From contig CAZMCN010000013.1 of assembly GCA_964564845.1 (NCBI GenBank), forward strand, positions 1 to 25,119: 25,119 nucleotides of DNA, in the 5' to 3' direction. The number at the start of each line of letters is the position of its first letter. The first letter of the stretch is position 1. The translations under genes were made by a program, and so were the position numbers. The notes under the pieces were generated by a model that worked only from the letters and a program-made list of their open reading frames with translations, searched no databases and had not been told where the DNA came from. This DNA is from CAYXPG01 sp964564845 (lineage in GTDB: Bacteria; Planctomycetota; Phycisphaerae; Sedimentisphaerales; Anaerobacaceae). Below, one piece after another: positions 15,457 to 23,247 of this stretch.

Positions 15457-17085
15457 TCATAATGCCGATTTGTGCAGCAGCGCACCAGCTACAACTTTTT
15501 GTTTGTGCCGTTCGGCGTTTTCCTGCTTATAAACAATTTCAAACCTTTCGTTTTCGAGCAGCTCATCCAGGTAGCCGCCGAATGCCACGACCCAAACTCC
15601 CTGCTGATAAAGCTCATAAACCTCTGTTCTGGTTTCTATTTTGGGTACACGTTTGCCGAAGTAATGAATGAACCTCGTAGAAGCGGATTTGTACGCTATT
15701 AGTTTATCCGAGGCGGGCACCTTTGCTGCCACGGTGCGGGTAAAATCCCTCGATGGCCGATTATAGTTGAGCGGATTTATTAAGGTTACATAGCTGAGCA
15801 TTAGTAAAATACAAATGCTCGCGAACAAACTGCCCAGCGCCAAAGGTATTTTGCCGGCCTTGAACAGCCATCCAACGAGCAGAATTGCGGCAAGTCCTGC
15901 TGCGGCTATGATGATTGTTTCGGAGAGAACTTCGCTATTGAATTGTACCATCACAAAAGGGGTCGCAATTAATAGTATTACCAAGACCACAAGATGCTGC
16001 ATCAGGAAATTGCGGGCGTTTTTTTGTGTAAATGCCTTTTGGCTAAAAGCCATATCTTCCAGCAGGATGCCCGCCAGGATTGCCAGTGCCGGCATTGCAG
16101 GCATTATGTAATGCTGACGTTTACCTGCTGATATTGTTATAAAAGCCACGCTTACTACAAACCACATCCACAAGAACCACATTGCCGGCAGTTTTCTGTC
16201 CCAGACTTTATAAAATGGCGCACCTAATGCAAACGGCACAAATACAACCCATGGCAGCATAAACTGAAACATCAGGGGTAGATAAAAATAAAGCGGCTTA
16301 TCGCCGGAGGTGTAGGAGCCTAAGAAACGGTCGAGAAACTCTCTTTTCCAGAACATCAGGTTCCAGTTTAGTTTTTCCGCAATTGCCAGAGGCCAGGGCA
16401 GAACAATAGCCAGGAAAATCAGCCCTCCGGTTATCGGCAGAAGTTTGGGTATCTCTTTCCACCTGCGAAATATGGCGATGTAGAAAAACAGCGGTATCAA
16501 GACCAGAGGAAGCGGCGCCGGCCCTTTGGCAAGATTTGCAAGCCCAAAGCTTATCCAGAAGATGAGCATATATATAATTTGTCTTTTGCGGTTCTGGGTG
16601 GTTATTGCTGAGTAGAAACTCAGAAAGCAGACCGCTATAAAACAAGTTAGAGCCATCTCTGGCCGGGCATTATGAGAGTGACGCACATAGCCCAGAGTTG
16701 TGGCCCAGAGGGCTGTCGAGAGGACGGCGATTCTTAAGCCGAGCCACCGGTTTACAAAGTACAAAATAGCTGCTGCTGAAAGCACTCCGAAGATAACGCT
16801 TGGCATCCTGGTGGTGAATTCATCGACCTCGCCGGTTATTTTAGCCAAGCCGGCTACGAGCCAATAGGCAAGAGGAGTCTTTTCAAGTCGCGGCTGGCCG
16901 TTGCAGGTGGGCCAGACCCAATCACCGCTTTGAAGCATTTCACGCGCAGTAATCGAGACAAAACATTCGTGGTTGTCAAGCGGCCTTTCGGAAAACGCCC
17001 AACCGGCGGTTATCACGGAAAGAATCATTACACCGCAGATGAGGTAAATCCTGTTTTTTGGAGAGATGTTTTGACTGTTATGCAT
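15457..17085 (-). CDS. ArnT/PMT-like membrane glycosyltransferase (GT83 type)
   Basis: This 542-residue GT-C enzyme takes a sugar from a polyprenyl-phosphate carrier at the outer face of the membrane. After the first helix comes ERPLDNHECF, with the acidic pair D37 and E40 characteristic of the first external loop. EMLQSGDWVWPTCNGQPRLE then KTPLAYWL follows, closely resembling the ArnT signature. About eleven more hydrophobic helices and a soluble C-terminal domain (from about 445) follow. ATG 17085 is preceded by AGGAA and is preferred to the upstream TTG 17118 that touches thrC. It starts 33 bases after threonine synthase on the same strand and converges on the deacetylase-glycosyltransferase operon, whose lipid-linked product it could use (inference). 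Confidence 0.9.
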   Translation of the reverse strand: MHNSQNISPKNRIYLICGVMILSVITAGWAFSERPLDNHECFVSITAREMLQSGDWVWPTCNGQPRLEKTPLAYWLVAGLAKITGEVDEFTTRMPSVIFGVLSAAAILYFVNRWLGLRIAVLSTALWATTLGYVRHSHNARPEMALTCFIAVCFLSFYSAITTQNRKRQIIYMLIFWISFGLANLAKGPAPLPLVLIPLFFYIAIFRRWKEIPKLLPITGGLIFLAIVLPWPLAIAEKLNWNLMFWKREFLDRFLGSYTSGDKPLYFYLPLMFQFMLPWVVFVPFALGAPFYKVWDRKLPAMWFLWMWFVVSVAFITISAGKRQHYIMPAMPALAILAGILLEDMAFSQKAFTQKNARNFLMQHLVVLVILLIATPFVMVQFNSEVLSETIIIAAAGLAAILLVGWLFKAGKIPLALGSLFASICILLMLSYVTLINPLNYNRPSRDFTRTVAAKVPASDKLIAYKSASTRFIHYFGKRVPKIETRTEVYELYQQGVWVVAFGGYLDELLENERFEIVYKQENAERHKQKVVAGALLHKSAL

Positions 17086-17118
17086 TCGGCAGTTCTTTCC
17101 TGGTGAGTGTTCAGGCAA

Positions 17119-18474
17119 TCACTCGATTAGCTTGATTATTTCATCGAGCTCATTTGGCGCTTCTATTGGCGGATTGCTGAATTGTCCCTTTTTTTCTTTA
17201 TGGTAGTTGACCGTTACGTTCGGGTCTTTTAGTAGATGTCCTGTCAGCACACAAGCAATTCGCTCATCGGCGGCGATTACGCCTTCCGCTCTTAGATGTT
17301 TTAGGCCTGCTATGGTCGCAGCCGAAGCCGGCTCGCAGCCCAGACCATATTGGCCAATAATTGCTTTCGCATCGCAAATCTCTTCGTCGGTTACCGCTCG
17401 TACAATTCCGTTACATAGAGCAATTGTCCTGAGGCACTTTTTCAAATTGACCGGCCGTGAAATTTCTATTGCCGATGCACAGGTATGCGGTGAGAAATTT
17501 TGGGCGGTCAAATCGGCGTAGTAGTCGTCGATTATTTTCTGCTCGACGCTGCCGTTGTTCCAGAGGAGCTTTTTGTTGTTGACCAAATCGGTTAGTGTCT
17601 TGGCGCCGGTAGCGTTAATAATAGCCATTCGCGGCACCTGCTCAATCAGGCCAAGCTGCTTCAATTCGTAAAAGGCCTTGCCGAATGCGCTTGAATTGCC
17701 CAGATTTCCACCCGGTACGATTATCCAGTCCGGCACTTCCCAGCCTAATTGTTCAATGATTCGATACATTATGGCCTTTTGGCCTTCCAGCCGGAACGGA
17801 TTTAATGAATTGAGAAGATACAGCCCGAGCTGTAAACAGACGTCCTGCACCTGCCGCATACAGTCATCGAAATCACCGAGTATTTGGATGGTCTGTGCCC
17901 CGTAATCCATTGCCTGGCTGAGCTTTCCGAAAGCAATTCTGCCCGAACCGATAAAGACCGTGGATTTCAGGCCGCAATTGTGTGCGTATAAAGTCATCGA
18001 TGCCGATGTATTGCCAGTTGAGGCACAGGCACATGATTTTGCACCGACCATCATTGCATGACTAAACGCTGCGGTCATACCATTATCCTTGAACGAGCCG
18101 GATGGGTTCAGTCCTTCATATTGAAGGTATAAACGTCCGGGTTTTACGTCCACGTACTCAGCTACCCCGTCGTTTTGCTGCAGAATTGTTTGGCCTTCGC
18201 CGATAGTTACTTTGTATTTGTCTTCACAGAAGTTCAGCAGCTCGCGGAACCGCCATACTCCTGAGAAATCCAGTCGATTGTTTCTTGTTGCCCAGCGTTT
18301 GGCGAAGTCGTTGAGCTTATGGGGGACTTCGATTTTGTCCCAGTTATATACTGCATCCAGCAGCTCGCCGCAGGCCGGGCACTTAAAGAGCGACTGGCCG
18401 CAGTCAAACTCAGCTCCGCAATCGGGATTAATACATTTTTGGTAAGCAGCATCAGTTTGTTTTGAGGTACTCAT
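17119..18474 (-). CDS. thrC: Threonine synthase
   Basis: This PLP enzyme converts O-phosphohomoserine to threonine. The 451-residue protein has an N-terminal zinc-ribbon-like region with cysteines 14, 19, 32 and 35 (CINPDCG and CPACG), as in many longer threonine synthases. The PLP lysine is K129 in NPSGSFKDNG, followed by ASTGNTSAS (151-159), which holds the phosphate, then PGGNLGNSSAFGKAF and GCEPASAAT. AAAAAGGAATTGGTATATG gives a good ribosome site. It lies between a HAD hydrolase and the ArnT-like gene on the same strand; no threonine-pathway partner is nearby. Confidence 0.95.
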   Translation of the reverse strand: MSTSKQTDAAYQKCINPDCGAEFDCGQSLFKCPACGELLDAVYNWDKIEVPHKLNDFAKRWATRNNRLDFSGVWRFRELLNFCEDKYKVTIGEGQTILQQNDGVAEYVDVKPGRLYLQYEGLNPSGSFKDNGMTAAFSHAMMVGAKSCACASTGNTSASMTLYAHNCGLKSTVFIGSGRIAFGKLSQAMDYGAQTIQILGDFDDCMRQVQDVCLQLGLYLLNSLNPFRLEGQKAIMYRIIEQLGWEVPDWIIVPGGNLGNSSAFGKAFYELKQLGLIEQVPRMAIINATGAKTLTDLVNNKKLLWNNGSVEQKIIDDYYADLTAQNFSPHTCASAIEISRPVNLKKCLRTIALCNGIVRAVTDEEICDAKAIIGQYGLGCEPASAATIAGLKHLRAEGVIAADERIACVLTGHLLKDPNVTVNYHKEKKGQFSNPPIEAPNELDEIIKLIE

Positions 18475-18599
18475 ATACCAATTCCTTTTTACTTTATTAA
18501 GCTCTGCCTCGATTATAAACTAAAACCAAGCCTTTTTGTACAGAAATTAAGTTTGTGTCTCCATGTTTACCGTAAGGGTCGCTAATCACGATTCACAAT

Positions 18600-19358
18600 T
18601 TACGAATTTTCGTTGATTTTTTCTATGAGTGCCGGCAGTTCACAAAGCCGATTTATTTTCCAGGCACCTTTCGGTATTTTTTTGCCGATATTGGTATAAG
18701 CGGTTTTTAGAACGGGCTTCATACCAATTTTTGCAGCAGGTTTAATGTCATTATCGATTCGGTCGCCTACGAACAATATGTTTTCCATCGCTTCGCCGAT
18801 TTTTTCAGCAGCCGCCTCAAAAATTCTGAAATTTGGCTTTCTAAAATTAAATTCGTAGGAATAAAGTTTAACCGCGAAGAAATCCAGTATTCCCAGTCGT
18901 TCCAGATGTTTTTCCAACGAACTGCTTGTTATAAAGGTGTTTGAAACTATACCGAGTTTCAGCCCCGCTTTTTTAAGCGAAGCTAATGTTTCGTTGATAT
19001 TTTCTTCAGCCTGTGCGACTCTGCTCAATGGTTCATACCAGAGCCACGCCAGATGCTGCCATTGTTCATCATCGAGTTTATACCCTTTTTTTTCACCGAT
19101 TTTTTTTAGCAGCTCCAGAGCATCAAAGTCCTTTCCGGTTATGTTCGAGAGGAAATATCTGAGGCGAATAGCAGTCAGGTTTCGCCGACAGTAGCTTTTG
19201 AAGCTTTCGGGCGGCTGAGAACAGCTTTGCAAAAACTTGTATGACAGTTTGGCCCCCTGCCTGAACAGTTTTGATGTATTGACTTTTCCGAAGCTCAGCA
19301 AGGTCTCACCGAGGTCGAAAAGAACCGCTTTGATTTTTTTGTCCGGCAATTGCTTCAT
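18600..19358 (-). CDS. HAD-superfamily hydrolase
   Basis: This 252-residue haloacid-dehalogenase-type hydrolase has a helical cap. Motif I is FDLGETL with the nucleophile D15; the acid/base aspartate two residues on is replaced by Gly17. Motif II is IVSNT, motif III the lysine in RKPNFRIF, and motif IV VGDRIDNDI. The Asp-to-Gly change occurs in some family branches and may alter the second half-reaction. Substrate unknown. The stop codon sits at the edge of a short dispersed-type sequence (18575-18605). A 125-base gap separates it from thrC, so co-transcription is possible but not shown. Confidence 0.85.
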   Translation of the reverse strand: MKQLPDKKIKAVLFDLGETLLSFGKVNTSKLFRQGAKLSYKFLQSCSQPPESFKSYCRRNLTAIRLRYFLSNITGKDFDALELLKKIGEKKGYKLDDEQWQHLAWLWYEPLSRVAQAEENINETLASLKKAGLKLGIVSNTFITSSSLEKHLERLGILDFFAVKLYSYEFNFRKPNFRIFEAAAEKIGEAMENILFVGDRIDNDIKPAAKIGMKPVLKTAYTNIGKKIPKGAWKINRLCELPALIEKINENS

Positions 19359-19412
19359 CCTTCTTAGAATGGGTATATGAGTAGATGAGTTTATGCGTAT
19401 ATGCGTTGAATC

Positions 19413-19447
19413 ATTTACTCATCCACTCATTTACTCATCCACTCATT
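19413..19447. repeat. Short tandem repeat, 16-base unit, about 2.2 copies
   Basis: ATTTACTCATCCACTC is repeated at 19413-19428 and 19429-19444, with the start of a third copy. A nearly inverted relative (ATGAGTAGATGAGT) lies at about 19377-19390, so the region could form an imperfect hairpin. It runs directly into the tRNA 3' end. Confidence 0.7.
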
Positions 19448-19529
19448 AGCCGAGGTGGGAGTCGAACCCACACGCCCATTCGGGCAGGGGATTTTAAGTC
19501 CCCAGCGTCTGCCATTCCGCCACTCGGCC
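19447..19529 (-). tRNA. tRNA-Leu (anticodon UAA)
   Basis: On the minus strand the sequence folds as a class II tRNA. The acceptor stem is GGCCGAG with CTCGGCT (one G-U at the end), with discriminator A at 19447. A D-arm, the anticodon stem GGGGA/TCCCC, loop CTTAAAA with anticodon TAA at 19496-19494, a long variable arm with a GCCC/GGGC stem, and the T-arm GTGGG-TTCGACT-CCCAC follow. The long variable arm and anticodon identify leucine. No CCA is encoded, so it must be added after transcription. Confidence 0.95.
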
Positions 19530-19673
19530 TTATCCGGCAAGCTACTATATTTTGCGAGATTTTGCAAATTGTTTCCCAGCCCAGGTATTTCATCCTCGCA
19601 TCCCGGGATTTTGAGACTATTTAAGCCAAGCTTATTAACAATGAGCCGTTAGGCCATAATTCCAATGCCTGTG

Positions 19674-19687
19674 CCTGCGAAAGCAGG
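19674..19687. repeat. Short hairpin with GAAA loop, dispersed-repeat type
   Basis: CCTGC-GAAA-GCAGG is a 5-bp stem with a GNRA tetraloop. It is identical to the inverted core of the hairpin at 4363-4380 before murE. The rest of the 276-base spacer 19530-19805 shows no gene. Confidence 0.55.
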
Positions 19688-19805
19688 TATAAGCTGCAAA
19701 AACAAACAAAAGCAGTAAAAATCAAACAAAAAGTGTTCTGGATATTCTATAAAGTTTTTGGCGGATTTTTCCTGGGGGTGCCAAGTCCGCAGGGACGATT
19801 AATTT

Positions 19806-20186
19806 ATGCTTACTACTCTAAAATCTAAAAAGGGTACAAGTCTCGTCGAAGTGATGGTGGGTGTTTTGGTTTTCGCAATCGTTGTACTTGCGTGCCCTTT
19901 TCTCTTTGCATTCGGAAGAGGCGAGATTAAGCGCCAGGAACATCATCGGACAGCTGTAGAATTAGCCGCTCAGAAGTTAGAAGAGTTAAGAGCGTGCAAC
20001 TACAATGACATAGAACAAGGCGACTCAAACACCTCGCTTTCTTTAAATGACTTATCCTACTCTCGAACTACCGAGATAGTCACGGAAAATGGTGGGTTAT
20101 ATAAAAGGGCAAATGTTACTGTTCGCTGGGGGCCGACGGGAACTGAGCATAGTGTCATTCTAAGCACTATTATTGCTCCTGAATAG
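19806..20186 (+). CDS. Type IV prepilin-like protein (PilV/GspI-like)
   Basis: This 126-residue protein has a class III prepilin leader: basic MLTTLKSKKG, then TSLVEVMVGVLVFAIVVL. Cleavage by prepilin peptidase is expected after G10. The mature protein starts with Thr instead of Phe, but Glu at position +5 (E15) is kept. The helix continues through about residue 45 (HHRTAVELAAQKLEELR), as in minor pseudopilins such as PilV or GspI. The globular part is short and beta-rich. The next gene, ten bases on, is a second prepilin that is broken. No assembly ATPase, platform protein or peptidase is in view. Confidence 0.8.
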   Translation: MLTTLKSKKGTSLVEVMVGVLVFAIVVLACPFLFAFGRGEIKRQEHHRTAVELAAQKLEELRACNYNDIEQGDSNTSLSLNDLSYSRTTEIVTENGGLYKRANVTVRWGPTGTEHSVILSTIIAPE

Positions 20187-20195
20187 GTCAATCCA

Positions 20196-20491
20196 ATGAA
20201 AACAATAAGGCGGAGAGGTTTTACCCTGGTAGAACTTATGGTCGCTACCCTTGCCGGCATTATACTGGTCCTGGCTACGGGTATGCTTGTGTCTATCGGG
20301 CATAACAACTGGAATGCAGCCTGGAAAAGAGCAAATCTTCAAAGAGATGCTCCTATGCCATGCTTAGAATGAGCCGTCCTATTAGAGCGGGAACTTCAGC
20401 AAAAGTGGAGGCTTATGGCAAAGGCCTAAGGATATACACAGAAGGAGGCTGGATGAGATTTTTTCTTGCTCAGGGAGCTTCACAAGCGTGA
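20196..20491 (+). pseudogene. Prepilin gene (PilW/GspJ-like) with frameshift and lost 3' end
   Basis: The frame begins MKTIRRRGFTLVELMVATLA, a canonical prepilin leader with cleavage after G8 and Glu at +5. It ends at a TGA at 20370. Around 20349-20354 the reading frame shifts: restoring one base after GATGC gives SYAMLRMSRPIRAGTSAKVE and continues to GGWMRFFLAQGASQA before a stop at 20489. This looks like a one-base deletion. Even repaired, the product (about 98 residues) is shorter than usual for this class, and the stop lies at the edge of a dispersed repeat. A sequencing error cannot be excluded. Confidence 0.75.
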
Positions 20492-21880
20492 CGCCAGATG
20501 CCAGATACGAGATAGAAGATGCGAGATAAATCGAGGCTTGAACCGGCAAAGAAAGTCCCCAATTCGTTCTGTTGCCTGAATCAGCCGAATCCTACGCTCA
20601 AGTCTCTTTAGTTGTGGGTCGCTACCGGCTGGAAGGCGGGCCTTTTTTATCTTTTCGACAGCATCGTTTAATTTGCCCATCGCCATAGAGGCAATGGCGG
20701 AATCCCGCAGGGCCAAGACGTGCTCAGGCTTAATGTCAAGCGTATGGCTGAAAAACTCCGCCGCTTCCTCGTATCGTTTTTTTGACGCCTGGATAAATCC
20801 AAGGTAATAATATGCATCGGCACTGGCGCTATCTATATCGAGAGCCTTAAGTAAACAGGCTGTTGCGTAATCCGGCTGATCAATTCTCAGGAACATCGAG
20901 GCCATTGAGGCCAGTACTTGGGCATTGCCCAGTTCACGTTCCACCTCCGAAACCAGATATGCTTTTGTCTCCTTCTCACATCCTCTTGTTAAAGCGCACT
21001 GGGCCAGTCGGTACCGTGGCCCTGCCAGGGTACTATCCTTTTCCAGTGCTTCGTTGAATAGTTTTACCGCCTGTTCATAATCATTATTGTCGAGAGCAAT
21101 TTCACCAAGATAAAATGATGCGACCGCAGAATCCGGTTTGAAATCAAGTATCCTGTTAAATTTTTCTTTCGCGGACTCAATATCACCGACTTCGAGCAGA
21201 AGCAGTCCGAAATCGAGAATAACATCGAGGTCGCCGGGATTTGTGCGCAGCTCCGCCAGAAAATGCTCCCGGCTGCGCTCGCCGCCGCCGTTGGCCCAGT
21301 ATGCCTGAGCTATTCGGTAATTGATTTGGGGATGAGTCGGTTCGAGCTTGGCCGTCTTTTGCCAGCAGTGGATAGCTTTTTCGTATTGGCCCCGAATGAA
21401 TAGACTATTGCCGATATTATAGTAACAAAGTGCGCAGTCAGGCTTTATCTGCTGGGCAAGATAAAACATCTCTTCAGCCAGACTGTGTTGTTCCATTTCC
21501 GTATAGGCAATTATTCGATTGCAGTAGCAGGGCTCAAAAGTCGGGTCAAGCTGCTGAATATGCTCAAAAGTACTGATGGCCAAATCATATTGTCCCGTAC
21601 GGGTATAATCGATGCCTAACGAGTTTAATATCTCAGGGTCATCAGGATTTAGCTCAAGAGCGGTTTCATATTCGGCTATCGCCTCTTCGAAGCGATTGAT
21701 TGCATCGAGGGCAAGGGCCTTATCGAAATGCCAGGCACTGTTTGACGGGCTTACCTGCAGAGCCGCTTCCAACTCCAGCAGCGCCTGTGATATTTTGCCG
21801 TCTTCATAAAGTTCATGAGCTCGCCGGGCGTTGTGCTCGGCTTTGTCATAGGAGCCGAATATCATATCTTCGAACGGCAT
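20480..21880 (-). CDS. Tetratricopeptide-repeat protein
   Basis: This 466-residue soluble protein is almost entirely TPR units, roughly eleven, each with the alternating pattern ending in LNPDDPE-, LDPTFEP-, LEPTHPQ- or IKPEHVL-type turns. It has no signal peptide, no membrane helix and no enzymatic domain, so a scaffold or adaptor role is expected. The last 18 residues, after about FLCRFK, are encoded by the dispersed repeat at 20491-20533 and are probably not original. The ATG has no strong ribosome site; an in-frame ATG five codons on is an alternative. The gene converges on the prepilin genes; a functional link is not shown. Confidence 0.85.
   Translation of the reverse strand: MPFEDMIFGSYDKAEHNARRAHELYEDGKISQALLELEAALQVSPSNSAWHFDKALALDAINRFEEAIAEYETALELNPDDPEILNSLGIDYTRTGQYDLAISTFEHIQQLDPTFEPCYCNRIIAYTEMEQHSLAEEMFYLAQQIKPDCALCYYNIGNSLFIRGQYEKAIHCWQKTAKLEPTHPQINYRIAQAYWANGGGERSREHFLAELRTNPGDLDVILDFGLLLLEVGDIESAKEKFNRILDFKPDSAVASFYLGEIALDNNDYEQAVKLFNEALEKDSTLAGPRYRLAQCALTRGCEKETKAYLVSEVERELGNAQVLASMASMFLRIDQPDYATACLLKALDIDSASADAYYYLGFIQASKKRYEEAAEFFSHTLDIKPEHVLALRDSAIASMAMGKLNDAVEKIKKARLPAGSDPQLKRLERRIRLIQATERIGDFLCRFKPRFISHLLSRIWHLASRL
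20491..20533. repeat. Dispersed-type repeat between two converging genes
   Basis: The segment is built of variants of GATGCCAGATACGAGATA and GAAGATGCGAGATA. It starts at the last base of the broken prepilin's stop and also supplies codons for the last 18 or so residues of the opposite TPR protein. It has the look of short dispersed elements; other copies lie outside this window. Confidence 0.5.
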
Positions 21881-22105
21881 AATCGCACATCAATTTTTCT
21901 TTAGCTCAGCCAACCACACTCCTCCAATCGCGTTATCGCCAATAAATTCTTATCGAGTTAGCTGTTTTTCCCCGGCAAAAGGGCTTTTTGCCTTAAGCAA
22001 AAATTTTGCTGGCAATTTGAACTATAAGCTCTTAAAATTGCTTATGTTAGCTTCCAGCGACAAAACAACCTGAGTTGAAACTCTTTTGCTGCGGCATTGT
22101 TTTTC

Positions 22106-22134
22106 TGGAAAGCGGCAGCATTTAGTCTTATAAT
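22106..22134 (+). promoter_or_regulatory. Candidate promoter for ribH-nusB
   Basis: TGGAAA (22106-22111) and a perfect TATAAT (22129-22134) are 17 bases apart. Transcription would start near 22141 and leave a leader of about 75 bases with an imperfect stem (GCTGCCGGT paired with ACCGCAGC). I see no conserved FMN riboswitch. The rest of the 337-base gap 21881-22217 shows no gene. Confidence 0.5.
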
Positions 22135-22217
22135 GCATCGCTGCCGGTGCGAGCTTGACAGGATAACCGCAGCTTCGTTTATGAACCGAAACGTTTGTTT
22201 TTGGAGAGCGGAAAAAT

Positions 22218-22682
22218 ATGGTTAAAGAAATTAAAGGCCGATTAACTGCTGGAAAAGGCAGTTATGCTATTGTGGTCAGCAGATTCAACGAATTTATCAG
22301 TGCCAGATTGCTTGCCGGTGCCGTTGATTGTCTCACTCGTCACGGTGCTTCTGATGAGCAGATATCTGTAGTGTGGGTCCCCGGAGCGTGTGAAATCATC
22401 GTTGCAGCAAAGAAACTTGCCCAGAGCGGCAAATACGCAGCCGTTCTTTGTCTTGGTGCGGTCATACGCGGCCAGACCTCTCACTACGATTATGTCTGTC
22501 AGCAGTTAGTCAGGGGCATTGGGCAAATCAATTATGATTCTCCGACTCCGGCGATTTTTGGCGTTTTGACCTGTGAGACACTTGAGCAGGCCGTTGACAG
22601 GGCCGGTGCGAAGATGGGCAACGCCGGCGCCGATGCGGCAATGACCGCGATGGAAACAATCGATGTACTGGAACAGATTTAG
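22218..22682 (+). CDS. ribH: 6,7-Dimethyl-8-ribityllumazine synthase
   Basis: RibH condenses the pyrimidine intermediate with dihydroxybutanone phosphate in the penultimate step of riboflavin synthesis. The 154-residue protein shows SRFNE (21-25), VPGACEI (54-60), and GAVIRGQTSHYDYV (80-93) with the catalytic H89. FGVLTCETLEQAVDRAG and GNAGADAA near the end shape the substrate pocket and subunit contacts. GGAGAG lies about eight bases before the ATG. It is followed by nusB, a very common bacterial pairing. Confidence 0.96.
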   Translation: MVKEIKGRLTAGKGSYAIVVSRFNEFISARLLAGAVDCLTRHGASDEQISVVWVPGACEIIVAAKKLAQSGKYAAVLCLGAVIRGQTSHYDYVCQQLVRGIGQINYDSPTPAIFGVLTCETLEQAVDRAGAKMGNAGADAAMTAMETIDVLEQI

Positions 22683-22713
22683 CCGCACTATTTGAAAATT
22701 AATAATACCTGCT

Positions 22714-22738
22714 AATAATCAATAATCGATAGTCAATG
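22714..22738 (-). repeat. AT-rich dispersed repeat, inverted copy of 2220-2244
   Basis: On the minus strand it reads CATTGACTATCGATTATTGA and so on, 23 of 25 bases identical to 2220-2244. It lies in the short ribH-nusB gap. Confidence 0.6.
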
Positions 22739-22754
22739 TAAAAAGGGCCGGCAG

Positions 22755-23213
22755 GTGGACAAAAGAACAAGGGCCAGAGAACTGGCAATGCAGGGATTAT
22801 ACCAGCTCGATGTGCAGGGTCCGGAGCTATTAGAGCGGTTGGGTGAGTTCTTCATAGAAAATGAATCCGACGATTTTGTCCGCAAACTTGCCCTGGATTG
22901 GAGCAGAGGTGTATGGGAAAATTTGGCCGGGTGTGACGAACTGATTACAGCCTCAACAATAAAGTGGGGATTGTCCCGGCTTTCTTTTGTTGACAAAAGT
23001 ATTTTGAGATTGTCGGTTTATCAGTTAAAGTTCTGTCCTGATATACCGCCGAAGGTTGTCATAAACGAGGCTATCGAGCTTGCCAAAAAATTCAGCACCG
23101 CTCAGTCGCCGGCCTTTGTTAACGGAGTGCTTGATGCCGTCTTAAAAAAAATTACCGCCGCTCAATCGAATAACGAATCGCCGGTAACTAACGGGGGTCC
23201 CCAAACGCGATAA
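22755..23213 (+). CDS. nusB: Transcription antitermination factor NusB
   Basis: NusB, with NusE/S10, binds boxA RNA and helps antitermination on rRNA operons. The 152-residue helical protein has the family pattern RTRARELAMQGLYQLDVQG at the start, LALDWSRGVWEN, and the C-terminal VDKSILRLSVYQLKFCPDIP and VINEAIELAKKFSTAQSPAF then VNGVLD. The start is GTG, 72 bases after ribH. The last residues (GGPQTR and the stop) are encoded inside the hairpin repeat at 23199-23226, so the C-terminal tail may have been reset by that element. Confidence 0.95.
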   Translation: MDKRTRARELAMQGLYQLDVQGPELLERLGEFFIENESDDFVRKLALDWSRGVWENLAGCDELITASTIKWGLSRLSFVDKSILRLSVYQLKFCPDIPPKVVINEAIELAKKFSTAQSPAFVNGVLDAVLKKITAAQSNNESPVTNGGPQTR

Positions 23214-23226
23214 ACGGCGTTTGGGG
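23199..23226. repeat. Hairpin repeat at the nusB end, left of parA
   Basis: CCCCAAACGC (23199-23208) and GCGTTTGGGG (23217-23226) form a perfect 10-bp stem with an 8-base loop. The nusB stop codon lies in the loop. The arms match those of the larger element at 24234-24288 on the other side of parA. No T-run follows on the plus strand, so a terminator role is doubtful. Confidence 0.8.
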
Positions 23227-23247
23227 TGGCCTCTGCGAGAATCAGGT

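Noticed and set aside
19377..19447. CRISPR-like array at the short ACTCATCC repeats
   Set aside because: The unit is only 16 bases, directly tandem, without spacers and without cas genes nearby.
22141..22217. FMN riboswitch before ribH
   Set aside because: The leader is about 75 bases and lacks the conserved multi-helix core; only a simple imperfect stem is present.
23199..23226. Intrinsic terminator after nusB
   Set aside because: The stem is strong but no T-run follows on the plus strand, and the same arms recur elsewhere as a repeat.
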